Origin: Trichopria drosophilae
Taxonomy: Eukaryota > Arthropoda > Insecta > Hymenoptera > Diapriidae
DNA: 64,000 nt
Reading direction: 5' to 3'
Assembly (NCBI GenBank): GCA_030407085.1
Contig: CM059587.1
Coordinates: 42,692,501 to 42,756,500 of the forward strand
Shown here in pieces: positions 10,037 to 21,183 of this stretch; positions within the stretch are counted from its first letter, which is position 1, and each line of letters opens with the position of its first letter. The position numbers were made by a program, and so were the translations under genes. The notes below the pieces were generated by a model. It worked only from the letters and a program-made list of their open reading frames with translations. It searched no databases and had not been told where the DNA came from.

Positions 10037-12040
10037 AAATATTTATTTATTACTTATATTACAAAAAGCCTCCAAATTATTGACCCTTGTTCGTATTTTT
10101 TCTTCTAATTTTTAAATTTTTATTAAACTCAACCATTTTTAATTGCTATTCTTTATGTGAACGAAAAACTCCATGACTATTGAAGAATATATTAAATATT
10201 ACATAGCTGTATGTATATCAAGTAATGACGTCTTTGACACGTTTTATTCAATCGAATAATATATTGAAGTGTTAATAGAATGTGACCACTTGCATTAAAA
10301 TATAATATAATGTCCTGCATGTAAATAGTGATAGAGTAGATTCGTTTGAATATTTATTTATTTATTTGTAATTAGAAATAAGATTTTTTATATTTGACAG
10401 ATAAATATTAATAACTTTCATAGTTGACGTAGAGGAATGCATTTTATATACATTTTACATTTTTTTACATTACGAGACTGTAATCCGTTCACTCGCTAAC
10501 AATATTATTGTTCGCGTTTTAAACTTGAAAGGTATAATAAAATTTATTTCTGCTCGACCTGATTTTAAAGTATCGATTCTCCTCAAGCGTATTAAACAGT
10601 ATAATTAGCTTAATTATCAGAAGAATTACACAATTATTTGTATATTTATAATTCAAACATTTCAATCCAGCATTTGCATATTAATGAATTTTTACGAATT
10701 TTGTTTTAAATGAGTAATGTGACATCAATCGCAATACTCTTTCTCAACTTTGCTTGTTAAAATTACAGATATTTATAGCATTATATGCATACTGATGAAT
10801 CAAATATAACTAGTGATTTATTCCCGATATGTCAAATGTAGATCTCTAAATTCCCTAAAATAAAATGCATGAAATGTGATAGACTCTTGTAAATGATTTA
10901 ATTTTCACTTTTGTAGAGCTGAGTAAATAGTCACTCTCAAAAGAAGAAAATAACATTTTCGAACAAGGAAAATTGCTTACGAATAAAAACAGTAATACTA
11001 CTTGAGCAATAAGAAATGGACCAAAAAACCTTTATATATGTACTTATATTTTTGATCTCGGAAATAACAATCCCAAGTTCAAATAAATTTGGGGCATGGA
11101 TGCTTTAGAAAATAAAATCCTATAACTGTGGTTCAAGTCGTTACTTTTTAGAATAGAAATTTTCTAAATTATTGAGCTGTCTCAGAATTTATTTAAACAC
11201 CGCGTACTTTAGTTAATTTTTGTGGATATTATTACATCCGATAAAATGTTATTTCCGATTAATATTTTCAGAATCTATCCAGAATTACTACGTTTATTTC
11301 CACTTAGAATTTTCCTGACTTTTGTATTTCATGCAGTATTGTGACATATCAGATTATATTATTAACACTAGGTATTAAGGTAATAAATATTTGTTCACCA
11401 CAACATTCTAAAATCTTCATGCAAGGTTCCTTAATAAATGAATATATTTTATATTTCAATATGCAAAAAAATAGTATGTGTTTATTTTTTCATCTTAAAA
11501 GAATTAGCTCGTAGGGAGTTAAGCGGGTATTTTAGACCATAGAAAGGCACAATTTTCTCAATTTCATTTTGAAGATATTATATTTCTCCAGTGGTAACAA
11601 AATACACACCCTTTAAATCGTATCTCAGAAGTTTATTATAAAAAGAATCTTAAAAAGTAGTAATTGTATAATACAGTCAATTTTCATACGAAGTCAAAAA
11701 AACAGTTTTTCTATTAGTATGTAAGCGTTGCTAATTCTCTACACAGGATTTTTTTTAAATAGAAAAATTAATTTAATATTTATTATTATATATTAATATA
11801 ATAATATTAATTATAAATATTTACATTGGTCAGATTTACTTGTCACCTATTTGCTATCTATGGCTAATCGGGCAAGTCTAGTCATCCCTCACAGGACAAC
11901 ACAAACAAATAAACAATCACCATTTTACTACACAATATATTCGACACCGACAACAGTTAGTCGGCGATTTATGCCAGAGCAGGTCCTCCCAAATATAGTC
12001 CTACTTTCATTTAAGACAATATGGAAATAAACAGAAAAGG
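10037..12040. other. AT-rich intergenic stretch
   Basis: No gene, RNA or clear repeat boundary was found. It is very AT-rich, with several short AT-only runs near 11760-11820. Confidence 0.4.
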
Positions 12041-12125
12041 TGGCCGGACGGGGATTTGAATTCACGACCTGAGGAACGTTCCATTTACAAGGCGAGCATA
12101 CTAACCACTAAGCCATTGAGTCCCC
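12041..12125 (-). ncRNA. tRNA-like relic (tRNA pseudogene or SINE head)
   Basis: On the minus strand the sequence begins GGGGACTC. It has a good A-box (TGGCTTAGTGG) in a D-arm position, an anticodon-arm-like stretch, and a weakened B-box ending TTCAAATCC, about 85 bases in all. The acceptor ends do not pair properly and the anticodon stem is poor. It is therefore read as a decayed tRNA or tRNA-derived SINE, not a working tRNA. Confidence 0.45.
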
Positions 12126-12860
12126 AGATCGTCGATGCAAAATATTAACCATGTATGGTTTATAAAACAAGTTATCAAAACCAAAAAGAAAAATCCTGCT
12201 TTTAATCACTAGTTAATATTTGTAATAGAAATATGCAAAATTTAAGATGATCGAAAAACAATACACAGAGAAAATCGGATTACTCACTTTAAAAAAGTGA
12301 TTTAAGAAAAACCTTTTAAAGTTTCAGATAACCGGATAGAATTGAGCTTAGTACGATGCTTTGAAGTTCCATATCTACTACTATTTGGATGCGATAGAGT
12401 TGAAATATTGGGAGAAATTCCCGACACGCTGTAAGTTTAAATAAAGTAATATAAAATAAATGTTATTTTGAAGCTGAAAACCCGCGTAACCTCAATTAAT
12501 AGCCTCATGAATTTCTTTACGTGTTCTTCGAAAAAAAAAACAATTATTAAAGATTTAGGGTGAGTTTTTCCTTCTGAGTCATTCGTCGTAAAATCGATCA
12601 CGATCTGACATCACATCTCCGATTTTGTTAAAAATTGCAGAACAGTTAGTACTCGGTATACATATGGATGTGGTAAATAGATTTTTTGAAATTCCGAAAA
12701 TTTTAAAAATGGTAACCATATGAAATTTTCACAAACTTTTTTTTCGAAAAATTATAGCTCGGCGAAATTTTATCAGGATTGAATGAAATTTGCTACACTG
12801 TAGTAGAAAAGTCTGAAATTTTCGAAAAAAATATGTATAATTGAATATACTAATAATAAA
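12126..12860. other. AT-rich stretch without recognised gene
   Basis: No feature is supported. Confidence 0.35.
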
Positions 12861-12987
12861 CGAATGAAAAAACATTTTTTGTTTTAATAACGATGTTGTA
12901 CCACTGTGCTCCCTTTTTATTCTTTTAAATATTTTTATTTTATGGCAAATTTTATCAAATTTTTTTTTCAAATGTTTAATTCGTGAT
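12861..12987 (+). repeat. Dispersed repeat, copy 1 (inverted partner at 14692-14815)
   Basis: It shares a long block with the reverse complement of 14692-14815, including GTACCACTGTGCTCCCTTTT and TTTTATGGCAAATTTTATC. The two copies lie in inverted orientation on either side of the 7SL RNA gene. Confidence 0.65.
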
Positions 12988-13887
12988 ATAAATTATATTA
13001 TATATAAATAAAACAATACTTTTATATGTACTTATTTAAAAGTATATAGTTCATAATTTTTTTATAGCGCCAATACTAGACCAGAAATAAAAAAAAAACT
13101 TACCTAAACAAGGTTCGAACTCGCGACATAAAAAACATACAGTTGATAAGAATTCCATTCGTTCCGGTCGATGGGATAGTAATTTACACTAAAAAATTTG
13201 ATTTTTTATTAAATATATATAAATTATTAAACATGAACTCGACTGAAGCAATTTTTGAAAATTCAGGCATTGTACTAAAAATTCTGACCACTATATTACG
13301 ATCTCTTAACAAATAAAAGCAAAAGAATTCGCCGAGAATTTATCGAGAATTTTTCGGAAAGGGGAGAAATCATCTATTTCGAAAAATTGTCGTCAATTTT
13401 TGACAAATTCCTTTGATACTTATTAGGAGATTATATGTACGTAGAATATTTTACCAACACGTACATAAAATCATATAAAAAACAGTTTACACTTCTAATA
13501 TAAACAAAATTTATGAATGTTACATACGGAAATTTAAGTGGTAATATATACGTATTTGATATACTAGTTTAAAACATATATATTTAACGTTTAGATTACG
13601 TTTAAAAAATTTTATATTATAACGCTTTTTAGACTATCTTCGAAATGAAAATAATATGTAAAAATGTGCTCTGGGGAATAAATTTGTTAAATTTAAATAC
13701 AAGAAAATAAACAAATTATTGATTTAATTTCGACTCATTGTTGCTTAAAAATAATTTTAACCCATATTATTAATTTTTATGGATAAGAAAGTTGAAATTG
13801 CTTTTTAAAAACATTGTTTATTTATGAAATTGATATTTTAGACAGCGAGTTGTAACAAGTAGTGGTTATTTTGTTGAATTCTTGTAG
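12988..13887. other. AT-rich stretch upstream of the 7SL gene
   Basis: A tRNA-type B-box-like GGTTCGAAC lies at about 13110 without a convincing A-box partner. No other feature is supported. Confidence 0.35.
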
Positions 13888-14185
13888 CTGGGAGAGTGGC
13901 GACTCCTGTAATCTAGCTACTTGGAGGCTGGTTATGGCGGAAGGTCTGAGACCGGGATTCCCTGTTGTTGAGGGATCCACGTCGACTAGGCGTCCGCACT
14001 AAGCTGGTCATCAACATGGGCACCCTGGAGGAGTCCGGGGTGGCCAGGTTGGCTAAGGAGAGGCGAACCGGGCCAGAGGGGAAACCCAGCAGCCAAAAGT
14101 CTCCGTGGCATGCAGTAGTGGGATCGCGCCCGGGAGTGGAACTTCTTCGGCAGCCCAGTCAATATGACAAGACCCATAACTTTTT
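13888..14185 (+). ncRNA. 7SL: 7SL RNA, RNA component of the signal recognition particle
   Basis: This RNA scaffolds the signal recognition particle, which directs ribosomes making secreted proteins to the ER. The sequence follows animal 7SL block by block. The Alu-domain start GGTGGCG-like and CTGTAATCTAGCTACTTGGA is at 13898-13930. CGTCCGCACTAAG at 13991 is followed by ATCAACATGG. CAGGTTGGCTAAGGAG lies near 14045, then GAACCGGGCC. The S-domain helix tip GGGGAAACCC is followed by AGCAG, and CAGTAGTGGGATCGCGCC falls near 14113-14130. The length of about 297 nt is normal for 7SL. It ends at a five-T pol III terminator (14181-14185). No gap or disruption is seen, so it may be functional, but a recent pseudogene copy cannot be excluded. 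Open frames of 107 and 67 codons across it are not protein genes. Confidence 0.93.
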
Positions 14186-14285
14186 GCACTTTTTATATTT
14201 TATTAAAAATCTACATATTATTTTAGATTTTTTTTGTATAAACAAAATATTTTTTATTGACATTTTTATTGTAATTATTTTATTT

Positions 14286-14395
14286 TGAATTTAAAAATCT
14301 GCGCGCCGAGTTGTGCGTCTGAACGGTGGAGGGGATGCAGACGACCCATGCCGAGACTTTCGAATAAGGTGCAAGGTGTGCTTACTGTAAGTTTT
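14286..14395 (+). other. GC-rich patch downstream of 7SL, unidentified
   Basis: About 110 bp of higher GC. It contains a 6-bp stem (CGTCTG with CAGACG, 14308-14340) and ends at a splice-donor-like ACTGTAAGT. It could be an exon or a structured RNA. Neither is demonstrated. Confidence 0.2.
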
Positions 14396-14691
14396 CAAGA
14401 AATTCGACTACATTAGGCTAATTGCAAAATCTCATTTATACATTTTTGAACTAAATTAAATACTATTTAAAACTAAATTCAAACAATACTTATCTTTTTA
14501 TATATCATTGGAACATTATTATACAGAATTTCTGTTATTTAAATATATCCAAAGTAATATTGGTACAATGCGAAAATAACTGAAATCAAAAATAAACTGA
14601 TTGTCAGTTGTATTTGTTCTTTTCCGTGTAGGCGCACGTTTTCGGAGTGTTCAACTTCGAAAATTCATAACTCAAAAACTAAAAGACATAC

Positions 14692-14815
14692 CACGAATTA
14701 AAAATTTGAAAAAATATTAGATAAAATTTGCCATAAAATTAAATATTAAAAAAAAATAAAAAGGGAGCACAGTGGTACAAAATCGTTATGAAAACAAAAA
14801 ATGGTTTTTTCAATC
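14692..14815 (-). repeat. Dispersed repeat, copy 2 (inverted partner at 12861-12987)
   Basis: This is the reverse-complement counterpart of 12861-12987, with the same GGAGCACAGTGGTAC and GATAAAATTTGCCATAAAAT blocks. Confidence 0.65.
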
Positions 14816-15801
14816 ATCCATTTTCAAAAATGGAAATGTCCAATGTAAAAAATATTTATTTAATATCATATTTCTCATATGAATTGCGTTAAATTAATAA
14901 ATAAATTAAATTACTTATAAAGGGAATGTTTGCATGTGCATTTAGTGGTTTATTTACCGTTTGATTTTCACGTCGTTCAAACAGTGCATTTTGTAGATCG
15001 ATGACATTGACGAGATCTACTTGGACCCCGGGGGACGACCGACTAGTGTGAATCTGTCGTTCTATTATGTTTTTCTGACTTTAGCCGAAGCGCCGCGTCG
15101 GACAGCGGGATTAATTATCGATAACAAGCTGATAGGATTAATTGCAGCAGCAGCTTGCATCGCGTCATGGACTACCCGAGCTGAAAAAGATAAACTGCAC
15201 CGTCGGCATGCGAGCATGCATGTTGCACCCGGGAAATTGCCGGAAGTTCATCATAGCGGAAGAAACCCAATCGTCGATCATGCGATAACCGGACATTTGT
15301 TTTTGCCCAATGCAATAATGAATTAACGACTTTAGCAAAGAGTTGTTGTTACCTATACAAAAAATTGATCCCGTTTTTTACCACAGTTTAGTTTTGTATA
15401 TGCGTGATTGTAAACTTGGTGAAAAAAGAAGTAATTAAAAAATTTATTTATGCATTTTATTTTATACGTTAATACATAATTAATGAGATCTATATAGGTA
15501 CTAAAGGGTGTCTTTATTATACATTTCCAATATTGTATACGATTCATTGATAATGGAAATTTGTGACTATTCCATTCAAAAAAGTAACCGTGAATGACAT
15601 TTAAATTAAGGGCCCAGTCATTTTACTACTTTTATATAAATTCAAATCTAGACATTTTTTATTCTCTAAGGTTAACAATAATATAATCCTATTTGTTAAA
15701 GAAGTTTAACAAGTTAGGACTGGTAATGTAAATGGTTCCTAGCTACGAAAATTTACTTTTATCACTTAATACTAAATCATCTATGTTATTGAGAAAATAA
15801 A
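14816..15801. other. Intergenic stretch with a GC-richer patch at 14990-15330
   Basis: A 101-codon open frame (15021-15326) covers a GC-richer patch. It has no recognisable domain, and its Ala-rich run comes from repeated GCA. A conserved non-coding element, an exon or chance are all possible. Confidence 0.3.
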
Positions 15802-15958
15802 TGGTTGACCCTCGGATGAGCAGCTATTCGAAATCGAAAAATAAACCAGATACATTTAATGTGTTTTTGACTCCTGAAAACGAATAAGATAACAGAAATT
15901 ATCTTCTGCCTTGTCGATTTTTCGAGTCCGAATGGGCTGCTCATCCGAAGGTTTACCA
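15802..15958. mobile_element. Short MITE, about 157 bp
   Basis: The left end TGGTTGACCCTCGGATGAGC and the right end, read on the minus strand, TGGTAAACCTTCGGATGAGC, form imperfect terminal inverted repeats. The inversion continues weakly inward (ATTCGAAATCGAAAAAT / ATTCGGACTCGAAAAAT). Confidence 0.65.
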
Positions 15959-17839
15959 ATTAAATTAGTATCAGCACTCAACTACTGATGGTTATATTGA
16001 TTATTAGGATGATGTATCTAACATTTCATATAATATACTCCAAGGACAGCTGTAACTATGTTAGATTTTTTGTCAATCTTAAATATGCTAAATAGCTTGG
16101 CTAACTTATATTTTTCAATTTGGTTATATGTAAGGTCTGCGTCTTTACCGATAGTACAACAATTATGATAGTGTAGCCAATAATCCTAGTTATAAAAACA
16201 ATAATAGCAGTTGAAAATTATTTTTTTGTTGGAGCCTCAAAGCTCTGGATATAATAGACTCTCTGACCAAGTACATTGAAAGCCGCGATTTATAATTAGC
16301 TAAACTCTTAGGTAACTACCGGTAGTCTCAATCATACTAACTCGTCCTTTGTAATATATGTAGCGATTATTTTAAAGGTAGTTAAATTACTACCTTGCAT
16401 ACGAATGCTTGTTAAGAAACTGTAATATGAAATTATTTAAAGATCTGCAAAAAGTATTTACATAAAATGTAAGAACCTGTATAAAATTAACCGAAATCCA
16501 TTATTTAATTGATATTTTTTCCAATGAAAATTTTTCAAAATTTAACTTATAATAATTTTTATAAAAGTTTATATAATCTCCGAATCTCCGAAATAGATCT
16601 TACACAGAAATACGATCCATTGAAGAAATATATTTTGCAGGCGAGTTAAATAGATTACCGATGAACATCCGTCATTGTCGATTTTGAACGAAAAAGAACA
16701 CGTCAATAGTAATCCATTTTGAAAACGGCTTGCAGGAGACTTCTCAGATCGTTAGCACACCGATTCAAGAAAACTAGGCTTTAGTTCGTGGGAAATGCAT
16801 GTGATCATGAAGATTACGAGATTCACTCAATATCCTGTAGGATGCTATTCCGATCGTAAACGAGATCTTGATACAGGGGAACGACCCGAGTGAATCGCAC
16901 CCAGAGGAGGATTCGTATTTCCATTAAGAACGTGAATAGAAAAAATCGTTTATCCTGGACCATCTTTCGTTTCAGAATTTTGAATTATTTATCTATCCTA
17001 TACATTTCATAAAAGACATTTACAGTATTATAGATATATATTTGTATTTAATTAGTATTCAATAAGGTGAAATTATTTCTCGATGAAATACTTAGTTAAA
17101 AATATCTGAATCTCATATGGACGCACGAAATTTATGACACGGTTAGCAGAAAAATGGGTTACACATCGTTCGTGAACGGTAAAGGAATGCACATTATTTC
17201 AAAAATTCATGAAAATGCAGTGCGCAAATGATGTTAGGTATGCTTTTATAGTATAAATGCATCGCATAAATATGTTCTGTAATATCGCATCTTTGAAATG
17301 CGCTAACGGATACGACATAACGAGATAAGACTACTTCCATTTCGCCGAATGTACTTTTTAATTCAGGACCTCCCGTTTGCCGCTTTTGATCAGTAAAATT
17401 AATCGGGAATTGGTTTCTGTAATTTATTGAATACGTAGTCTGAAAATAACTTCCCACAGCAATTTAGATTGAATTGCTCGTATAATTTGTTTCATCGTCA
17501 AATATTGTCGTGATGCACAGCCATAACGTAAATTTTATACAAGCTTTTGAAAACAAAATCAACTAACCAAAATAAGCCAAAAACCTATAAAACATAATTG
17601 ATTTGAAGTAACTCACTAATATAGTCACGCCTTTTACGCAGTTGGATTTTTAAATAGTCTGTTTTTAACGAAACTTGAAAACAAGTCGTTTGATTTAATT
17701 ACCTTTTAGATAAATAAAACTCTTCGTGTAACTTATTTATTATTGGTAAATAGCGTTTCTAAGTACATGACAGATTGTTAAGGGCGATAATTACGATTCG
17801 GAAATTTAATTTAAAAAATTCAAAAGAGTAAATTCAATA
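15959..17839. other. AT-rich intergenic stretch
   Basis: No gene or repeat boundary is supported. Positions 16730-16930 are slightly GC-richer. Confidence 0.35.
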
Positions 17840-18371
17840 TGTCAAACAAATTTATGTTACAATAAATGGGTGCACCTCAAAAACCAGACAAATAAAAAAA
17901 ACAGACATTTGAAAAAACAAACATTCAAAAAACAGATATTTAAAAAATCAGACATTCAAAAAACAGACATTCCAATAAACAGACATTCAAAAACCAGACA
18001 TTTCAAAACCCCGACATTAAAAAAACAGACATTTCAATACACAGACATTCAAGAACCCGACGTTTCGACGCCTCCGATTGCTACGTGCAAGACATAAAAA
18101 AATTATCTTGGGTATGCGTGTGCCGTCTTTGAGGTCTCGCTGAAAGGTCATTTCAATGTCAAAAATGTTTGACCAAGGGATTAATTTTGTAGGTCAAATC
18201 AGTTTGACCCCCGAATTATTTATTGAGCTTACTTAGAATTCAATCATTAATTACATTTTCAGAATATGTACATTTTGAAATATCCGGTTTTCGAATGTCT
18301 GTATTTTGAAATGTCTGGTTTTTGAATGTCGGGTATTTGAGGTGTCTGTTTTGTGATTTGTCAAACAAATT
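17840..18371. mobile_element. Foldback element with arrays of a short CAGACATT motif
   Basis: A run of about 12 degenerate units of the type AAACAGACATTCAAA (17880-18062) is mirrored by the reverse-complement motif GAATGTCTGTTTTT (18290-18350). The ends are inverted (CACCTCAAAAACCAGAC against CACCTCAAATACCCGAC). The whole is flanked by an identical 13-bp direct repeat, TGTCAAACAAATT (17840-17852 and 18359-18371). The only open frame is a Lys/Thr-rich translation of the array and is not a protein gene. Confidence 0.65.
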
Positions 18372-20006
18372 ATTATTTATATAGTTAGCATGCGTATGCA
18401 TTGTTATAGTAACATCGTTTCTAGATAGTTGATTTTTATTATTTAGGATTTTTTACCCAAGTAGTACTTACAATCTGAATAAACCCAATTTCAAACTTTT
18501 AATTTATAATATAGAAACTTTTTATTAATTTCAAATTATCCTTGTCAAACTGTACATATATAACATAATAGATTCGCAATCTGAAACGTAGCGACATGAA
18601 TGATTTCATTTTGAATTCGAATTTAACCTAAAAAGAATCACAGACAACCGCAGAAATACTTAAAATATTTTCCGCGACGTGAACCAGTGAAACCTTTAAT
18701 TCCTAATTTAATGAATTTGATATATTCGTCAATTTGTTCTATATTTTGTGTTGCAGACACTAATATTCACGAATGTTTTAAACATACGAGAAATCATACT
18801 GGACTATAAAAAGTGACCAGCCATATATCGATCACCACGGTATCGTGCAATATACGAATAATATAAAAATTTGCGGCGCTATAAAAATGCTACAAAAAAG
18901 GCAGGCTGATTTCTTCATAAAACGAAACAAAACGTTACGCGCATTTAAAATTTCTTTTTATTAAAATATCGAAGTAATCAATACCTATTCCTAAACGTAG
19001 CATCAACATCTAACAATTTTAGAATTACAATTAATTGTTATTAAAAAAACATGTATAACAATGCAATTTCATAATAAAGTTAATAACACATAACTTTATA
19101 GACACTAACATTTTACGAGCGAGAATATTTCGAACCTTCGTTGAATCACATAATGCCGTATAAAATAAAGATTTTCAGAGAAGAAATTGTCATGAAACTT
19201 GAAATTGAAATATTCCATTGTTCTCTTAAATATCGTAATGATTGCTTTATTAGATTTTACCTCAAATTAGTGTCATTCCATTTTCGAAGATCCTGGTTAT
19301 TTGCATAATTTTTGCCTGTTCTTCAATTTCATTGAGACAATCTTAAAATACGACAATAAATAAAAAATGGCTTTTAAATTTCGATTCTCTCTTTAAGTTT
19401 TCTGCGAACCGTATTTCGCTTCTAAATACACAAGCTTAAAATATTTTTAGAAAATACATGAAGATATCTCTTATATTTATGAAATTAAAACAAAGATTGA
19501 AAATAATCATTATTCATATTCTTATGACTTTTAAAAATATGTTATCCTGAATAAAATTCGATAGCTTTAGTACAGCACATAGTTAAGGTAAATACTTATA
19601 AAATAACCAATGATTGAATTGAATTCATTGTCTATAAATATTTTGTATGCTTTACAAAATATAACTGAAAGGAATCAATAATAATTATTATGATATTTAT
19701 TTATGATTCTATTTCAATTCACTGTAATTAGTTCGTTTGTTCTATTTGTATATGACATCACAATATTTTTTTACAGATTATTCATTTATCCTTACTTAGT
19801 TCCATGGCACACATATATGTCATCATGAATATGCATATGTCAGCACACTTCACAATAATTGTAAGAATTTTATTTGAATTTATTTTATGTATATTTTAGT
19901 CTTTTATTCATGTTATTTATTTGTATGGTAATTGTCTCAATGTGTGTTTATTGATTACTATTTATAATTATGGTATATATACATTGTATATTAAATTTAT
20001 AGGTTA
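18372..20006. other. AT-rich intergenic stretch
   Basis: No gene found. The last 250 bp may be part of a decayed Penelope-type terminal repeat, because a hammerhead motif and AATAAA follow. Confidence 0.35.
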
Positions 20007-20046
20007 CCCCTGAAGAGGACAATGATGTTACTGTTGAAACGTAGGG
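20007..20046 (+). ncRNA. Hammerhead-ribozyme-like motif (Penelope-type relic)
   Basis: CCC (helix I) is followed by core CTGAAGA, which fits CUGANGA, then an unpaired G, helix II GACA with TGTT (one wobble), GAAACGTA (H17 = A) and GGG pairing with CCC. The catalytic core is intact; helix I is only 3 bp. An AATAAA follows about 15 bases downstream (20061-20066), as in the Penelope element at 56668-56725. No reverse transcriptase fragment lies beside it. Confidence 0.6.
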
Positions 20047-20430
20047 ATGTTAAAATATTAAATAAAGGGACCTGTCACTAGCCAAATTTAAATATCCAAT
20101 TACTTAATAATTATTATGATGTAGATATCTATACTGTAAGAATAATGACTATATAATTGACACGTTATATCACTATTCTCATCTTCGTACATATATCTTT
20201 GGTGTATTTAAATGCTTAAAAGATGTCATATTTCTGTTTAAGTTGGTATTATGCCTGGAATATAAATAACAATCTTTTTTTTTCATGCAATACAAATTAA
20301 AACTATAGGACTCTTATTATAGTTGTGCTAGTTTCATTGAAAATTTTTTTTTTTTTTAATGTTTATTAAGTATATAATTTATTTTCACATAGGGAACACT
20401 CTCTAAAACTCTTGGAATATAAATTTCACT

Positions 20431-21183
20431 TTAACCCTTTGCTGCATCTAATCGATTCTTTCTTTTTTTTTTGTTATTCTAGTATCGTAACATGTCAAAG
20501 AACCTGAAATTATGTGCAATTAATCAATATTTGCTGCAAATTTGTTAGGGAACACCTAAAAAATCCGAAACATTTGAAAAATCGACATTTAAAAAGCTAA
20601 CATTGTTGTTTTCATGAATATAACATGTTTATAACTCATAAATAAATAAATACTGAAAAATAACACTTTTTTCAAGAAATAAGCATTACTCGGAAAAGTA
20701 TTTAATGTATTTTTGCAACCTATGGTTTACTAGGATTTTCAGGGTCGCAGGTTATGAATCCGGCCTCAGAATTTACAAATTCAAGAGGTTCAATATGGCA
20801 GAGCAAATTTAGAAAAAGTCACTTGATCAAGATGAAACTGAGTACTCGGGGGTTTTTACGGTCGCTGATCACAAATCCAGCCTCAGATATTGAAAATGCA
20901 AGATGGCGATTTTAACTTTGCTAATCAAATTCATGAAATCTATGGTGATTATGTAAAAAGATTAGAAGATACGGTGTGTACCTATCGCATTCAGCCGAAA
21001 CCGGAGACACGAACGAGGACATGGCTGCTTCTCTCTCCGTTTTTTGATATTATTTGTTGTTTTTTTGGTATTATTTTTTTTAAATTATGAGTTCGGATTC
21101 GTGATCAGCGACCCTGAAAACCCCCGAGTAACCAGTTTCAGATGTTTTCTGCAAAGAGAAAAATTTATGCTGCAAAAGGTTAA
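20431..21183. mobile_element. piggyBac-type non-autonomous element, about 750 bp
   Basis: TTAA target duplications flank inverted ends: TTAA then CCCTTTGCTGCATC on the left, and TATGCTGCAAAAGG then TTAA on the right. The interior has nested inverted blocks: ACTCGGGGGTTTTTACGGTC (20850) against ACTCGGGGGTTTTCAGGGTC on the other strand (21105-21130), each next to GCTGATCAC. The same GTCGCTGAT block recurs in the elements at 61465 and 62433. No transposase frame. Confidence 0.7.
20545..20640 (+). repeat. Half-copy of the 5083-5253 foldback family
   Basis: It shares AAAAAATCCGAAACATTTGA, TCGACATTTAAAAAGC and the following GTTTTCATGAATAT-like stretch with 5083-5253. It lies inside the piggyBac-type element. 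Confidence 0.45.

Noticed and set aside
13105..13190. Possible tRNA on the minus strand with GAGTTCGAACC
   Set aside because: A B-box-like block exists, but no A-box, acceptor or anticodon stems could be found.
13965..14288. 107-codon open frame (and a 67-codon one on the other strand)
   Set aside because: It lies inside the 7SL RNA gene and runs into AT-rich DNA. The RNA signature explains the sequence.
17880..18062. Possible CRISPR-like regular array
   Set aside because: Units are ~15 bp and degenerate with no spacers of constant length, and the DNA is eukaryotic.
17870..18097. Lys/Thr-rich 75-codon open frame
   Set aside because: Direct translation of the CAGACATT repeat array.
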